A stretch of DNA of 13,395 bases from Asterionellopsis glacialis (taxonomy: Eukaryota > Bacillariophyta > Plagiogrammaphyceae > Rhaphoneidales > Asterionellopsidaceae). Both the position numbers and the translations under genes were made by a program. The stretch spans positions 7,890-21,284 of the forward strand of contig WKLE02003895.1 of assembly GCA_014885115.2 (NCBI GenBank). Reading direction: 5' to 3'. The notes below the pieces were generated by a model. That model searched no databases. It saw nothing but the letters and a program-made list of their open reading frames with translations, and had not been told where the DNA came from. This document shows positions 1 through 7,755 of this stretch, in pieces (positions within the stretch are counted from its first letter, which is position 1; every line of letters starts with the position of its first letter).

Positions 1-601
1 TCTAAATTCGTATAAGGTTAACGTTACCCCAAGTTTTGGTTTTGGTCAGGTGTTTGGTGGTTAGGGTTGTTAACCGGGGTTAAGCTTGTCCGACACACTC
101 AAAACTCCCGTTCGATATTTTCAGATATTTTCGGGTCTCCACAATAATTTCTAGATTTCATTTTTCATAAAAATACATCTCTTTTGGTCCAACCCCATAG
201 GAGAATGCATCAAACATCCAAAAGATATATGCTTTTTTTAAGTTACTGTCTTGTTGTGCACAACAAAATATATAGTTCAGCTACAAAATTCCAAATGCAT
301 GACAAGAGCTCAATAATTATACTGTAATTAAAAAAATAGCAGGTCAAAAATTCTGGAAAAAACATCAATTTTAAATTCTTTCTCTAACTTTACATGATTA
401 CAATCCTATCGTAACTATATGAGGGTCCCATAACTCTCATACATCATCAAAGTTGCCTTCCAAATTGTTAATATAAAAATTGATTTTAGCAAGAAGAAAT
501 GCATGGAAAATGGAAAAGCTGAACTTTTCTTCAAAAAAATATATCAGAGATGGGTACTTGTTATTCAATACAAAACACATAGAAGAGGACCTAGATTCTG
601 A
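1..601. other. AT-rich stretch with no recognised gene
   Basis: I see no open frame of useful length and no RNA gene here. The first 90 bases are richer in G and C than the rest and contain repeated GGTTAA/TTAACC words, including a near-palindrome at 70-83 (TTAACC-GG-GGTTAA). One TTAGGG word at 61-66 is isolated and is not a telomere array. The remainder is A/T-rich with short poly-A runs. Confidence 0.5.
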
Positions 602-2336
602 ATGGTGTCAGAAAACCTTCATGTCTTCTTCCTTGCTGTAGGAAGGAAAACTTATTCTAAATTTGTCTTGAAAGATGATATGCACCCATTTTTAAGAAAT
701 ACAGTTTCTTTTCTTTCCAACAAGTTTATGTTCAAGTCATTAGAGAGCATGAATGATAGAGACAGTAACAGCACCAATAGTAAATATAATAAGCAACAGT
801 CTAGTTTATTTTTTAAATAGCTTTTACTACCTGTAAAAAGGGAAAGAAAAAAGACCAGGATATCTGAATGGCTCATCCAAAAATACTAGAAATAATTTTT
901 GTTGATGCTACTGCTAGTACTAGTAGTAGTAGTAGCCGACAAGGTTTCAGCAAAAGATGTTGTTGATTTAACAAGTAGTAATATTGTCAGTGTGTTCTCT
1001 GAGTACAATGATGACTCAAAAAAGAATCAAAAGATGAAGAAAAGAGGATAAACTGGAGTTGACCCAAGAAGTTTTTCAATCTTAAAGCAGTCTCCTCTGG
1101 AACAATCAGCATTATCTGCATCTGATGATACCCCCTAATAATTGACAATTACTAGGAATATCTTGCCAGAGGTTGTACCAGTAAAAGCTGTTCAGAATGC
1201 AAATGAGTGACTCCACCAAAACAGTATACATCTCTTAGATGATTTCTTAATGGAAGATGCATTTAAAGCTAGCAACTGGCATTGGAATCGATTGCTTTGT
1301 TCTACAAAACAACTCAAGGAATTCTCTGACATCACTATTTATCAGGGTTGTAGTTATCATGGAATGAGTCACAGGGGGGGATTGACACTCAACAATTTGT
1401 ATTGGACATATGATCTAAACTGAAACACAGTACTAGTGGTGTGACTGCACAAGCAACAAGAACCAAACCATCTCAAATCATAGTGGAACAGCAACTTCTG
1501 GTATGGCATTCCTTGGTAGAGGAGACTTGGGCTGAACAAGATAGTAGAAATCTTTCCAATGTAAAAAAATTGGACATCAGAATACTCCTCACTGTTTACA
1601 AATTATACCGTATATATCATTGTCACTGTTTCAAATAAAAGATTGGATGTGTTTCAAAGACTAGTAAAGAGCAACACCAAAAGTTTTCTAGCTACACATG
1701 CAGGATATTCAGACACCACAAAGCCTCTCTGAAACAAGATGGAACTGTCATGTAATGAGAAGTGCTCATGCCGCAACCAAGAATATCTTCTCTTTCTTCC
1801 CAGCAGTCCTTCAACACATTGAATCAAATAATGAGAACACAACAGCACAAGAACAGTAATATGAAGCTTCTGGCTTACTTATATCCATCAAATCCTCTTT
1901 CAGTTATTTTCTGGCTACATGTTATCATTCAAATTCTAATAGAGACTAATGAATTAAATGAAAGTATGCAGGAGAATCAAGATTTTTCATGCGGGATTCC
2001 ATCAAGAATGATAATTGTTGCATTCATCAATTGGAGAAGATGAGAGATTCTACTATTGGGTTTTAAAACATAGGGGAGAAACGTTTTCACTTGCTGCCAA
2101 ATATGGTGTCAGTGCAATCCCTAATTACAATGGTTACAATTAAAAAATGGATATAACAAGCTAGTCATCATGGCCTTTTGGTACTTTCTCTGCTCATTCA
2201 ACCTAAGGTGGATCAAGAACTTATAAGAGTGCATATCATCAACTTGAGAAGAAAAATGAAACATGTACCCTGTACTTTTAGGTTAAAGATGAGATGATGA
2301 AGAAAGCAGTAACAGGTTATGTAGTGGTGTAAATTG
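602..2336 (+). pseudogene. Decayed coding region, family not recognised
   Basis: Three successive stretches of the plus strand stay open far longer than AT-rich DNA should, but are broken by stops and frame changes. Frame 2 runs from an ATG at 602 to the stop at 1421, with internal stops including 818, 1049, 1136, 1139 and 1208. Frame 1 then runs from about 1414 to 2041, with stops at 1636, 1753 and 1756. Frame 2 resumes from about 2015 to 2336 with about four more. With a rough stop rate of one per 14 codons, I would expect two to three times more stops. The conceptual peptide has protein-like composition, for example GETFSLAAKYGVSAIPNYN at about 2066-2122. I recognise no domain. Its position beside a satellite array and a transposon-like block suggests a mobile-element protein relic. 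That is inference; it could also be a multi-exon gene that I cannot resolve, or chance. Confidence 0.4.
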
Positions 2337-2429
2337 CAAGATTGTAGGTGCAACAAAATCTTTTTATAACCACATAACTATTTTAAGACTTTTCAAGTAA
2401 AGGATATCAAGTAGCTTGCAACCATTCAC

Positions 2430-4070
2430 TAAAATTACAAACTCCTATAGAAATGTTTACTAGACATCTGTTACCTGTGTTGAGGGTTAATGACACTATG
2501 AACAAAAATAGAGATATTCATTGTGATGAAAGGCAAAGAGCTGTTACAAGTGACAATATTTTTTCTCAAAACGTCTACAATGTATTTGTTTGAGCACTTG
2601 GTATCTTCAACATGGATCCAAAATTAAACAATTCCTGTAACAAACATTTCATTGAAATCTGTACTAGCCTGTGTGGAGGGAATTACTACTAAAACTATCA
2701 AAAATACAGATGGTAATCAGAATGACAGCCAAAAAGATGTTACCAATGAAAATAATCTTTTTGCAAAAATGACTAGAACATATTTGTTCACACACTTGAT
2801 ATCTTCCACATGGATCAAAAATTAAACAATTCCTGTAAAAAGTACTTCTTTGACCTTTGTACTAGCCTGCTGTGTTGATGAGGAATACTGACACAAAAAT
2901 AGAAATATTCATTGTGATGAAAGCCAAAGATGTGTTACCAGTGACAATTTAATTATTCTCTAAAATGTCTACAAAGATATTGGTCACACTCTTGTTTTCT
3001 TCAAAATGGAGCATGAAACCAGAATTGAACAATTCCTAAACAAGCATTTCTTTGACTTATATAGCCTGTGTTGAGTGCTACTGATGCTGTCAAAAATACA
3101 GATATACATCAGAATAAAAGCTAAACAGGTGTTACCCCCATTGACAATCTTCTTTCTCTAAAATGTCTAGAATGTTCTCTTTTACATTGACCCTGAATTA
3201 AATTATAAAAAATTTCTTTCACCTCTTCAGTCTGTGATAAGGGTTGTTGACACTATCAAAAATACAGATATTCATCATCATAAAAACTGAAAGGGTGGCA
3301 CCAGTGATAATATTTTTTCTCCAAAATGTCTAGAATGAAGTTATTCACACAACTGTTATTTTTACATGGATACAGTATTCAAAATTTCCTATAACCAACA
3401 TTTCTTTGACCTCTGTAGCCTTTGCTAAAGGTTACTGATATTTTATCAAAAATAGAAATATTCATCATGATGAAAGCAAAAGAGATGTTATCAGTGACAA
3501 TTTATTTTCTCAAAAATATGTATAATGTATGTGTTTGAACACTTGTTATCTGCAAAATGGTTACAGAATTCAAAAATGCCTGTAAAAAAATATCTTCAAT
3601 CTCTGTAGCCTACACTAAGGGCTGCTGAAACTATAAAAAAAAGATATTCATCAGAATGAATGCCAATGAGATGTTACCAGTGACAATATTTTTTCTCTTT
3701 AAAATGTTTAGAATGGGTTTGAACATCTATTTGTTATCTTTCAAAAAGGTCATAAATAAAAGCTTTTGTTTAAATATTACTGTAGAAAATATATCTTTGA
3801 CCACTGTAGCCTTTGTTGATGGTTACTGACTTTATCAAAAATAAAGATATTCATGATGATGAAAGCCAAAGAGATGTTACCAGTGACAATATATTTTCTC
3901 AAATATATATTATGTATTTGTTCACACACTTGATATTTTCAACAAGGATCCAAAATTAAATAAATGTAACAAACATTTCTTTGACCTCTGAGGAAGCCAA
4001 AGAGATGTTACCACTGACATCATTTTTTCTCAAAAACACGTAGCAGAATGTGCTTGTTTGAGCATCACAT
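2430..4070. repeat. Degenerate tandem array, unit about 195 bp, about 8.5 copies
   Basis: The array is recognised by the same words recurring in the same order: AAAATACAGATATTCATC, a GTTACCAGTGACAAT block, TTTTCTCAAAATGT, ATGGATCCAAAATTAAA, ATTTCTTTGACCTCTGTAG and GAGGGTTACTGACACTATC. Units begin near 2503, 2700, 2895, 3092, 3258, 3448, 3635 and 3837, with a deleted unit entering at about 3992. Spacings are 197, 195, 197, 166, 190, 187, 202 and 155 bases. A partial unit (second half only) opens the array at about 2430. Copies are diverged by substitutions and small indels, so the array is old. No frame stays open across units, so it does not look coding. The period is close to a nucleosome repeat length, as in many satellite families. 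Confidence 0.85.
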
Positions 4071-4084
4071 AATTTCAGTGATGC
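4062..4084. repeat. Hairpin at the edge of the tandem array
   Basis: GCATCAC (4062-4068) pairs perfectly with GTGATGC (4078-4084) around a 9-nt loop. It lies where similarity to the 195-bp units fades. Confidence 0.6.
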
Positions 4085-4097
4085 CTGACTTGTATTT

Positions 4098-4117
4098 TGT
4101 GACATTTATATGTCACA
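4098..4117. repeat. Perfect 8-bp hairpin next to the array
   Basis: TGTGACAT (4098-4105) and ATGTCACA (4110-4117) form a perfect 8-bp stem with a TTAT loop. It sits 13 bases after the previous hairpin and about 40 bases before the left terminal repeat of the transposon-like block. Confidence 0.6.
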
Positions 4118-4477
4118 GATGACCTAAATCAACTGACATAATTTTTTTCATGAAAATAGTACAGTCCACACCAACAAATAAGCAATAGAATACAAGAATC
4201 CTAAAACTGACTGCATGCATGACTAACTAATGCAGATTGAAAGAATTTATTTAGGCCAACCCTTACCATGTGACAAAAACCAAAACAAACACAGACACCT
4301 TTTTTGTTTTTGTTATCCAAAATTGCCCCTTTCCACGTATAAAATCCATATCCCTATAGTGACCAAACAAGCATATGACACAATGACAACAACAAAATGG
4401 ACAACAACTACAATCAAAATTATGACTGTGATAAGAAGACAATAATAAACCTTTCATTTTGATGGTAGCTGATGATG

Positions 4478-4804
4478 TTAGTGGATCTTCTCTGTTTTCT
4501 GTGTTGGTGTTTTACATGGACGTAGATGCAGATAACAATGCAAAATCACAAATTTTGTCAAGTCACTCACAATTATTGTAAAGACGCATGACAATAAACC
4601 AACTCTCCTCTGTTTTGGTCTTTTTGTTTGCCATTCATTAGTATGATGCTTGGAAGATTGTTGTTTCTCATTTTTTCCCTCCGGGAAGTATAAAATGATT
4701 GCATCAATTGTCATGGTGGGTTGACCAAAATCAAATCCAAATTGCAAAAGGTACTGTAACACAGATAGCAGTCCTACATTAGGACTAGCAATAATAACAT
4801 GCAT
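4478..4804 (-). CDS. Hypothetical open frame inside the transposon-like block
   Basis: A stop-free minus-strand frame runs from the inner terminal repeat near 5015 down to the TAA at 4478-4480, about 179 codons, which is long for such AT-rich DNA. The first in-frame ATG is at 4802-4804, giving 108 residues; upstream of it the frame begins only with a GTG at 4904-4906. The upstream part is Lys/Asn-rich because it reads through CAAAAAC repeats. The middle part is hydrophobic (FGFDFGQPTMTIDAIILYF) and the tail is Lys/Gln-rich. No domain is recognised and no intron boundaries are convincing. It could be a remnant of an element-encoded protein or a chance open frame supported by biased composition. 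It is listed because of its length and its placement between inverted repeats. Confidence 0.25.
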   Translation of the reverse strand: MHVIIASPNVGLLSVLQYLLQFGFDFGQPTMTIDAIILYFPEGKNEKQQSSKHHTNEWQTKRPKQRRVGLLSCVFTIIVSDLTKFVILHCYLHLRPCKTPTQKTEKIH

Positions 4805-4970
4805 CCAAATGGAACATGAAGGACCAAAACAGACAAATTTTAAGTGAAGGAATCTGATTGGTTCAAGATGTTTTCCAACCCTGGCATTTTTGTTTTTGTT
4901 ACACACCGTAAGGCTAAAATTTAGTGCTCTGTGACAAAACTGAAATTGGTCTGTCTGTAGTTGAAAACAG

Positions 4971-4996
4971 GTTTTGTTTTTGTTTTTGTTTTTGTT
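4971..4996. repeat. GTTTTT hexamer microsatellite
   Basis: About four copies of GTTTTT in a row lie just inside the right inner inverted repeat. The mirrored CA-rich tract inside the left arm (about 4270-4295) is its degenerate counterpart. Confidence 0.8.
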
Positions 4997-5024
4997 GTGC
5001 AGTAAGGGTTGGCCTTACACTCCC

Positions 5025-5290
5025 AATAAGCAATGGTGTCCATTTTGTCAAGCTTGGAATTACTTATTTATATAGGTAAATTTCCAAGCTTAAAATAAGC
5101 AATGTTGCTTATTGTTGATGCAAAAATGACATCATCATGAAAAATGCACCTTATATGCAAAAATAAATAATGTCATCTTTTTTTTAATGTTTCTTCTAAC
5201 CCCCCTAATATCAAAAGATATTAAATAAGCAACACCAGTACCATATTTCAAGCTTGATATTGTTTTTTTAGAGGCAAAATTCCAAGCTTG
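5025..5290. repeat. Duplicated 67-bp module, offset 199 bp, with CAAGCTT hairpins
   Basis: Module A (5025-5091) and module B (5224-5290) share order and spacing. Each starts with AATAAGCAA, has a CAAGCTTG word 24-25 bases later, and an inverted TTCCAAGCTT word 33 bases after that. Within each module the two CAAGCTT words can pair as a hairpin. A near-perfect palindrome made of two AATAAGCAA words occurs at 5094-5113, and further copies occur at 4177-4185 and, inverted, at 5309-5316. Repeated subterminal words of this type are usual transposase-binding regions in DNA transposons; that role is inferred here. Confidence 0.6.
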
Positions 5291-5337
5291 AGCTTTGCAA
5301 GGTATGGTTGCTTATCCTAGAGTGTGGACTGTACTAT

Positions 5338-5639
5338 GATGAACAATACTGATTCACTCTATTGATTTTGTGGTCAAAATAATTTCAATAAATAAAATTA
5401 TTGAAACACTATAAAAAATGTAGAATTTAATTATTTCAGAAATTACAATTTATTCAAACAAATAAAAATTACTTACTTTGTCTAGACCAAATCCATCATG
5501 GCAAACCTGGAACTACAATAGATCCCCCTCCTTTTGTGGTACCATCGGACAGAAGGAGGAAAAGCTTAGGTGAGGTTGCCTCTCTCTAGAGTAGCAGGAG
5601 TAATAAAAAAGTTTTCTTGGGAGAAAAACATCAACTGAC
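5338..5639. other. AT-rich spacer between the mobile block and the tRNA gene
   Basis: No gene is seen. A perfect 9-bp hairpin occurs at 5383-5406 (TTTCAATAA, 6-nt loop, TTATTGAAA). A second possible hairpin pairs CCTCCTT near 5527 with AAGGAGG near 5554. Confidence 0.5.
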
Positions 5640-5645
5640 AAAAAA
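5640..5645 (-). terminator. Pol III terminator of tRNA-His
   Basis: Six A residues on the plus strand give a T6 run on the transcribed strand's product, 23 nt beyond the tRNA 3' end. No earlier run of four or more lies between. Confidence 0.7.
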
Positions 5646-5667
5646 GCGGGTTAAGCAATCTGGGCTC

Positions 5668-5739
5668 TGACCAGACCGGGAATCGAACCCGGGTCGATGC
5701 AACCACAATGCATCATACTAACCACTGTACGATCTAGTC
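5668..5739 (-). tRNA. tRNA-His (anticodon GTG)
   Basis: The minus strand folds into a complete cloverleaf. The acceptor stem GACTAGA pairs with TCTGGTC (one G-T pair). The D stem is GTAC/GTAT with loop AGTGGTTA. The anticodon stem ATGCA/TGCAT carries loop TTGTGGT, which places GTG at 34-36 (plus-strand 5704-5706). The T stem CCGGG/CCCGG has loop TTCGATT. The discriminator base is A73 (5668), as in eukaryotic cytosolic tRNA-His, and CCA is not encoded. The B box GGTTCGATTCC is canonical and the A-box region resembles other eukaryotic His tRNAs. There is no intron. The base at position -1 (5740) is G on the transcribed strand; this G is normally added after transcription by Thg1. It inserts His at CAC/CAT codons during cytosolic translation. 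Confidence 0.97.
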
Positions 5740-5745
5740 CGACAG

Positions 5746-5770
5746 TTGTGGCGTCATCAAAATATATAAA
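5746..5770 (-). promoter_or_regulatory. Upstream Pol III signals of tRNA-His (CAA and TATA-like)
   Basis: Read on the minus strand, a CAA lies 7-9 nt before the tRNA 5' end (5746-5748) and a TTTATATATT tract lies about 22-31 nt upstream (5761-5770). Both resemble the upstream elements of plant tRNA genes. Their use in this organism is inferred. Confidence 0.4.
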
Positions 5771-5798
5771 CTCTAAATTAAACTGGTTCTGTAATCCT

Positions 5799-5817
5799 CG
5801 CCAAAGTTTTTTGGCGC
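5799..5817. promoter_or_regulatory. Palindromic E2F-like site upstream of the Siva-like gene
   Basis: CGCCAAA (5799-5805) and TTTGGCG (5810-5816) form a perfect 7-bp inverted repeat with a 4-nt centre. Each arm matches the E2F core, and TTTGGCGC (5810-5817) fits the consensus TTTSSCGC exactly. The GGCGCGCC octamer at 5813-5820 extends it. It lies about 460 bp before the start codon at 6273 and about 60 bp from the tRNA gene. E2F/DP factors occur in plants and algae; binding here is inferred. Confidence 0.45.
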
Positions 5818-6272
5818 GCCCATAGTACATCCTCTACACATGTCTACGTCGACACATTTCGATCTTGTTTTGATATTCTCCTGATTTACACGGCACTTTT
5901 CTACATACGATATTGCATAATAGAAAACATACGTAGGACCTACGATAGAGGCAGTCTCTCAACGCATGCATGGCGAGGTAAAGTACTATGTACGATACCG
6001 TAGAAAATATACCTTGGTAGTTCAGAACGCCCAGAGCAACTTAGACACCATACCAAGAAGCACGTCACACAACAACAAGGATAACAAACTCTAAGTTTGG
6101 TTGTATTCCACCACAACTGAACAGAACAGAAGAAAGAGAAAAGCACCGACTTCTTTTCCATCCTATTAATTTACTTTATATCATCGTGAACAGCAGTTTC
6201 GTTGATCGCTTTTGAATTTTTATTCTGTCTTGAGATAGAAAGGATCCAAGGACCGCAGTTCCACAAGAAAAA

Positions 6273-7451
6273 ATGATGAACAATAATTATGTTCCTAATG
6301 ATACTGTACCACAACAACATGCTTCTGTTTGTACTCCATCTTCACCGATGACAACACCAACACAAATGGCACCATCTTTTATGTTTGCCTCACTGGAGAA
6401 TAAAATTGGTGCAAAACGACAATTGCGTGATACTACTACTGCTACTGCTACTTCTACGACTTCTACTTCTACGTCTACCATTCACAAAGACTCCTTCCTC
6501 ATGGACTTTCAATCGCAACAACAAAATCATTCTTTTGGTACATACGGCAACAACAGTAGTAATCATGACAATAATACTATTATTGATAGCGATGGGATTA
6601 TTATGAGAAGTAACAAACGATGGAAACCATCGTCTCCGTCACCACTACCGTCCACATCATTATCATTATGGAAAACACCACCAAGATCTCCCGGTGTTGT
6701 AAGTGTCAATATGGGTAGTGACAGCATTCCATCTTTAACAACTGTGACAAAGAACGACAACAGCATTATGGCTAGTAGTACTCACAAGGAGAAATCTAAT
6801 CAACAACAACCGGAACCAAAACGACAACCGCAAGTTTGGTGGAAACAGACTCTTAAATTTTCTGCAGCAGAAAAGCATAATTATCATCTACCACATAATG
6901 AACTTCATTCTGATTCTTACAATCCCAAAAACATCAACAACCATGTTCAGAATTCTCATGCACAATCGCCACCATGTTGTTTTATTTGTCAACGTAGCGG
7001 TGGAATGGTACAGCATACTCTGCCGACCGCACATGTACAACAACAACCCCAGCCACCAAAGAATTCATTGTTAACTTACTTTTCGTCCTCTTCATCCAGA
7101 GAAACAACAGGAATAACAAAAACATCACCAGTTCAACAATATCATCCTCAACAGTTAACAACAACGGGTCCTCGTACTTCAATGCCACTATCCACGACAA
7201 GCAACAGTACTGCTATTGCTAGTACTATCACTACTTGTACATTTTGTGAACGTCAAGTATGTAAGGCATCCTGCACCAAACAATGTGAACAATGTTGTAT
7301 GGAATTTTGCACTTTATGCTCTACAGTTGATTATTCAGATAGTCGTATTGAACGTACATTTTGTCTTGATTGTCATCAACAACAGCGGTATCACCATAGT
7401 GGCAGTAGTGGTGATGATGGTGATCATAGTAATAGTATGGACACAAGTTAA
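6273..7451 (+). CDS. Siva-like Cys-rich domain protein, intronless
   Basis: A 392-residue protein in one exon. The ATG at 6273 has A at -3 and follows a long A/C-rich leader. Residues 1-230 are low complexity (Asn, Gln, Ser, Thr), including a Thr/Ser run at about 54-69 encoded by a microsatellite. The C-terminus is Cys-rich. A CCFIC motif sits at 235-239. After 82 Ser/Thr/Gln-rich residues, eleven cysteines follow at 322, 325, 330, 334, 338, 341, 342, 346, 349, 364 and 367, with CxxCER at 322-327, FCTLCSTVDYSD at 345-356, and ERTFCLDC at 360-367. This order and the CTLC...D.SD...E...C..C pattern match the zinc-binding C-terminus of Siva proteins (Pfam Siva family). Human SIVA1 is an adaptor in apoptosis signalling and DNA-damage tolerance; the role here is unknown. 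Possible short motifs include TPPR (135-138), KRQL (48-51) and a PIP-box-like SLLTYF (265-270). There is no signal peptide or membrane segment, so it is probably nuclear or cytosolic. The family call is fairly secure; the function is not. Confidence 0.75.
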   Translation: MMNNNYVPNDTVPQQHASVCTPSSPMTTPTQMAPSFMFASLENKIGAKRQLRDTTTATATSTTSTSTSTIHKDSFLMDFQSQQQNHSFGTYGNNSSNHDNNTIIDSDGIIMRSNKRWKPSSPSPLPSTSLSLWKTPPRSPGVVSVNMGSDSIPSLTTVTKNDNSIMASSTHKEKSNQQQPEPKRQPQVWWKQTLKFSAAEKHNYHLPHNELHSDSYNPKNINNHVQNSHAQSPPCCFICQRSGGMVQHTLPTAHVQQQPQPPKNSLLTYFSSSSSRETTGITKTSPVQQYHPQQLTTTGPRTSMPLSTTSNSTAIASTITTCTFCERQVCKASCTKQCEQCCMEFCTLCSTVDYSDSRIERTFCLDCHQQQRYHHSGSSGDDGDHSNSMDTS

Positions 7452-7755
7452 GCGTTAACACTGGTACAATACGTTCCTCATCTCTCACCATCAGATTTCA
7501 TTGTTACCGTATTTTTAAAAATCGCCAGAAACGTTTCACGGTACGATGCAGTCAAGTAACACACCCATTACACAGTAGTGCTTTTTGATTTTCTTTTCGG
7601 TCCTCCCTCTTTTTTTTTCGTAATCCATAGAGAAGATATGCGCCACGCAGGAGATGATGAGTTCCACTCAACAATTATATCGTTTTCCTGTTGTGTTGTT
7701 GATCCAGTTGAAATGCTTTTCAAGCACGGTGCATGTGCGTTCCATAGAGAGTAAA
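7452..7755. other. 3' flank of the Siva-like gene
   Basis: No gene is seen. It contains a T9 tract near 7610 and CA/TG-rich sequence. No clear AATAAA signal was found close to the stop codon. Confidence 0.4.

Larger units (their letters stand above)
4253..5015. repeat. Inner 14-bp inverted repeat pair (nested element?)
   Basis: AGGCCAACCCTTAC at 4253-4266 is repeated inverted at 5002-5015. Inward of both arms the sequence becomes CA/CAAAAAC-rich in the same orientation relative to the arm, so homology extends loosely beyond the 14 bp. The two arms enclose about 760 bp, including a long minus-strand open frame. This may be a second, older element inside the outer terminal repeats, or a subterminal part of the same element. 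Confidence 0.5.
4156..5337. mobile_element. Transposon-like element with 16-bp terminal inverted repeats
   Basis: A perfect 16-bp inverted repeat bounds this block: ATAGTACAGTCCACAC at 4156-4171 and its reverse complement at 5322-5337. Both arms then carry the subterminal word ATAAGCAA. If TA dinucleotides at 4160-4161 and 5332-5333 are the target-site duplication, the element proper starts with CAGTCCACAC and spans 4162-5331. TA targets and CAGT termini are usual in the Tc1/mariner/pogo superfamily. No transposase motifs (DDE/D) were recognised, so it would be a non-autonomous element of about 1.17 kb. The flanking ATAG/CTAT also match, which makes the exact edge uncertain. The interior is itself structured by a second inverted repeat and a duplication, and may be a nest of two insertions. 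Confidence 0.6.

Noticed and set aside
61..66. Telomere-like TTAGGG
   Set aside because: It is a single copy with no tandem array.
1762..2043. Independent intact gene of 93 codons
   Set aside because: It sits within a longer frame broken by stops on both sides and reads better as part of the decayed region.
7216..7458. Plus-strand frame of 80 codons at the end of the Siva-like gene
   Set aside because: It is a shifted reading of the Cys-rich coding region, giving a Val-rich artefact.
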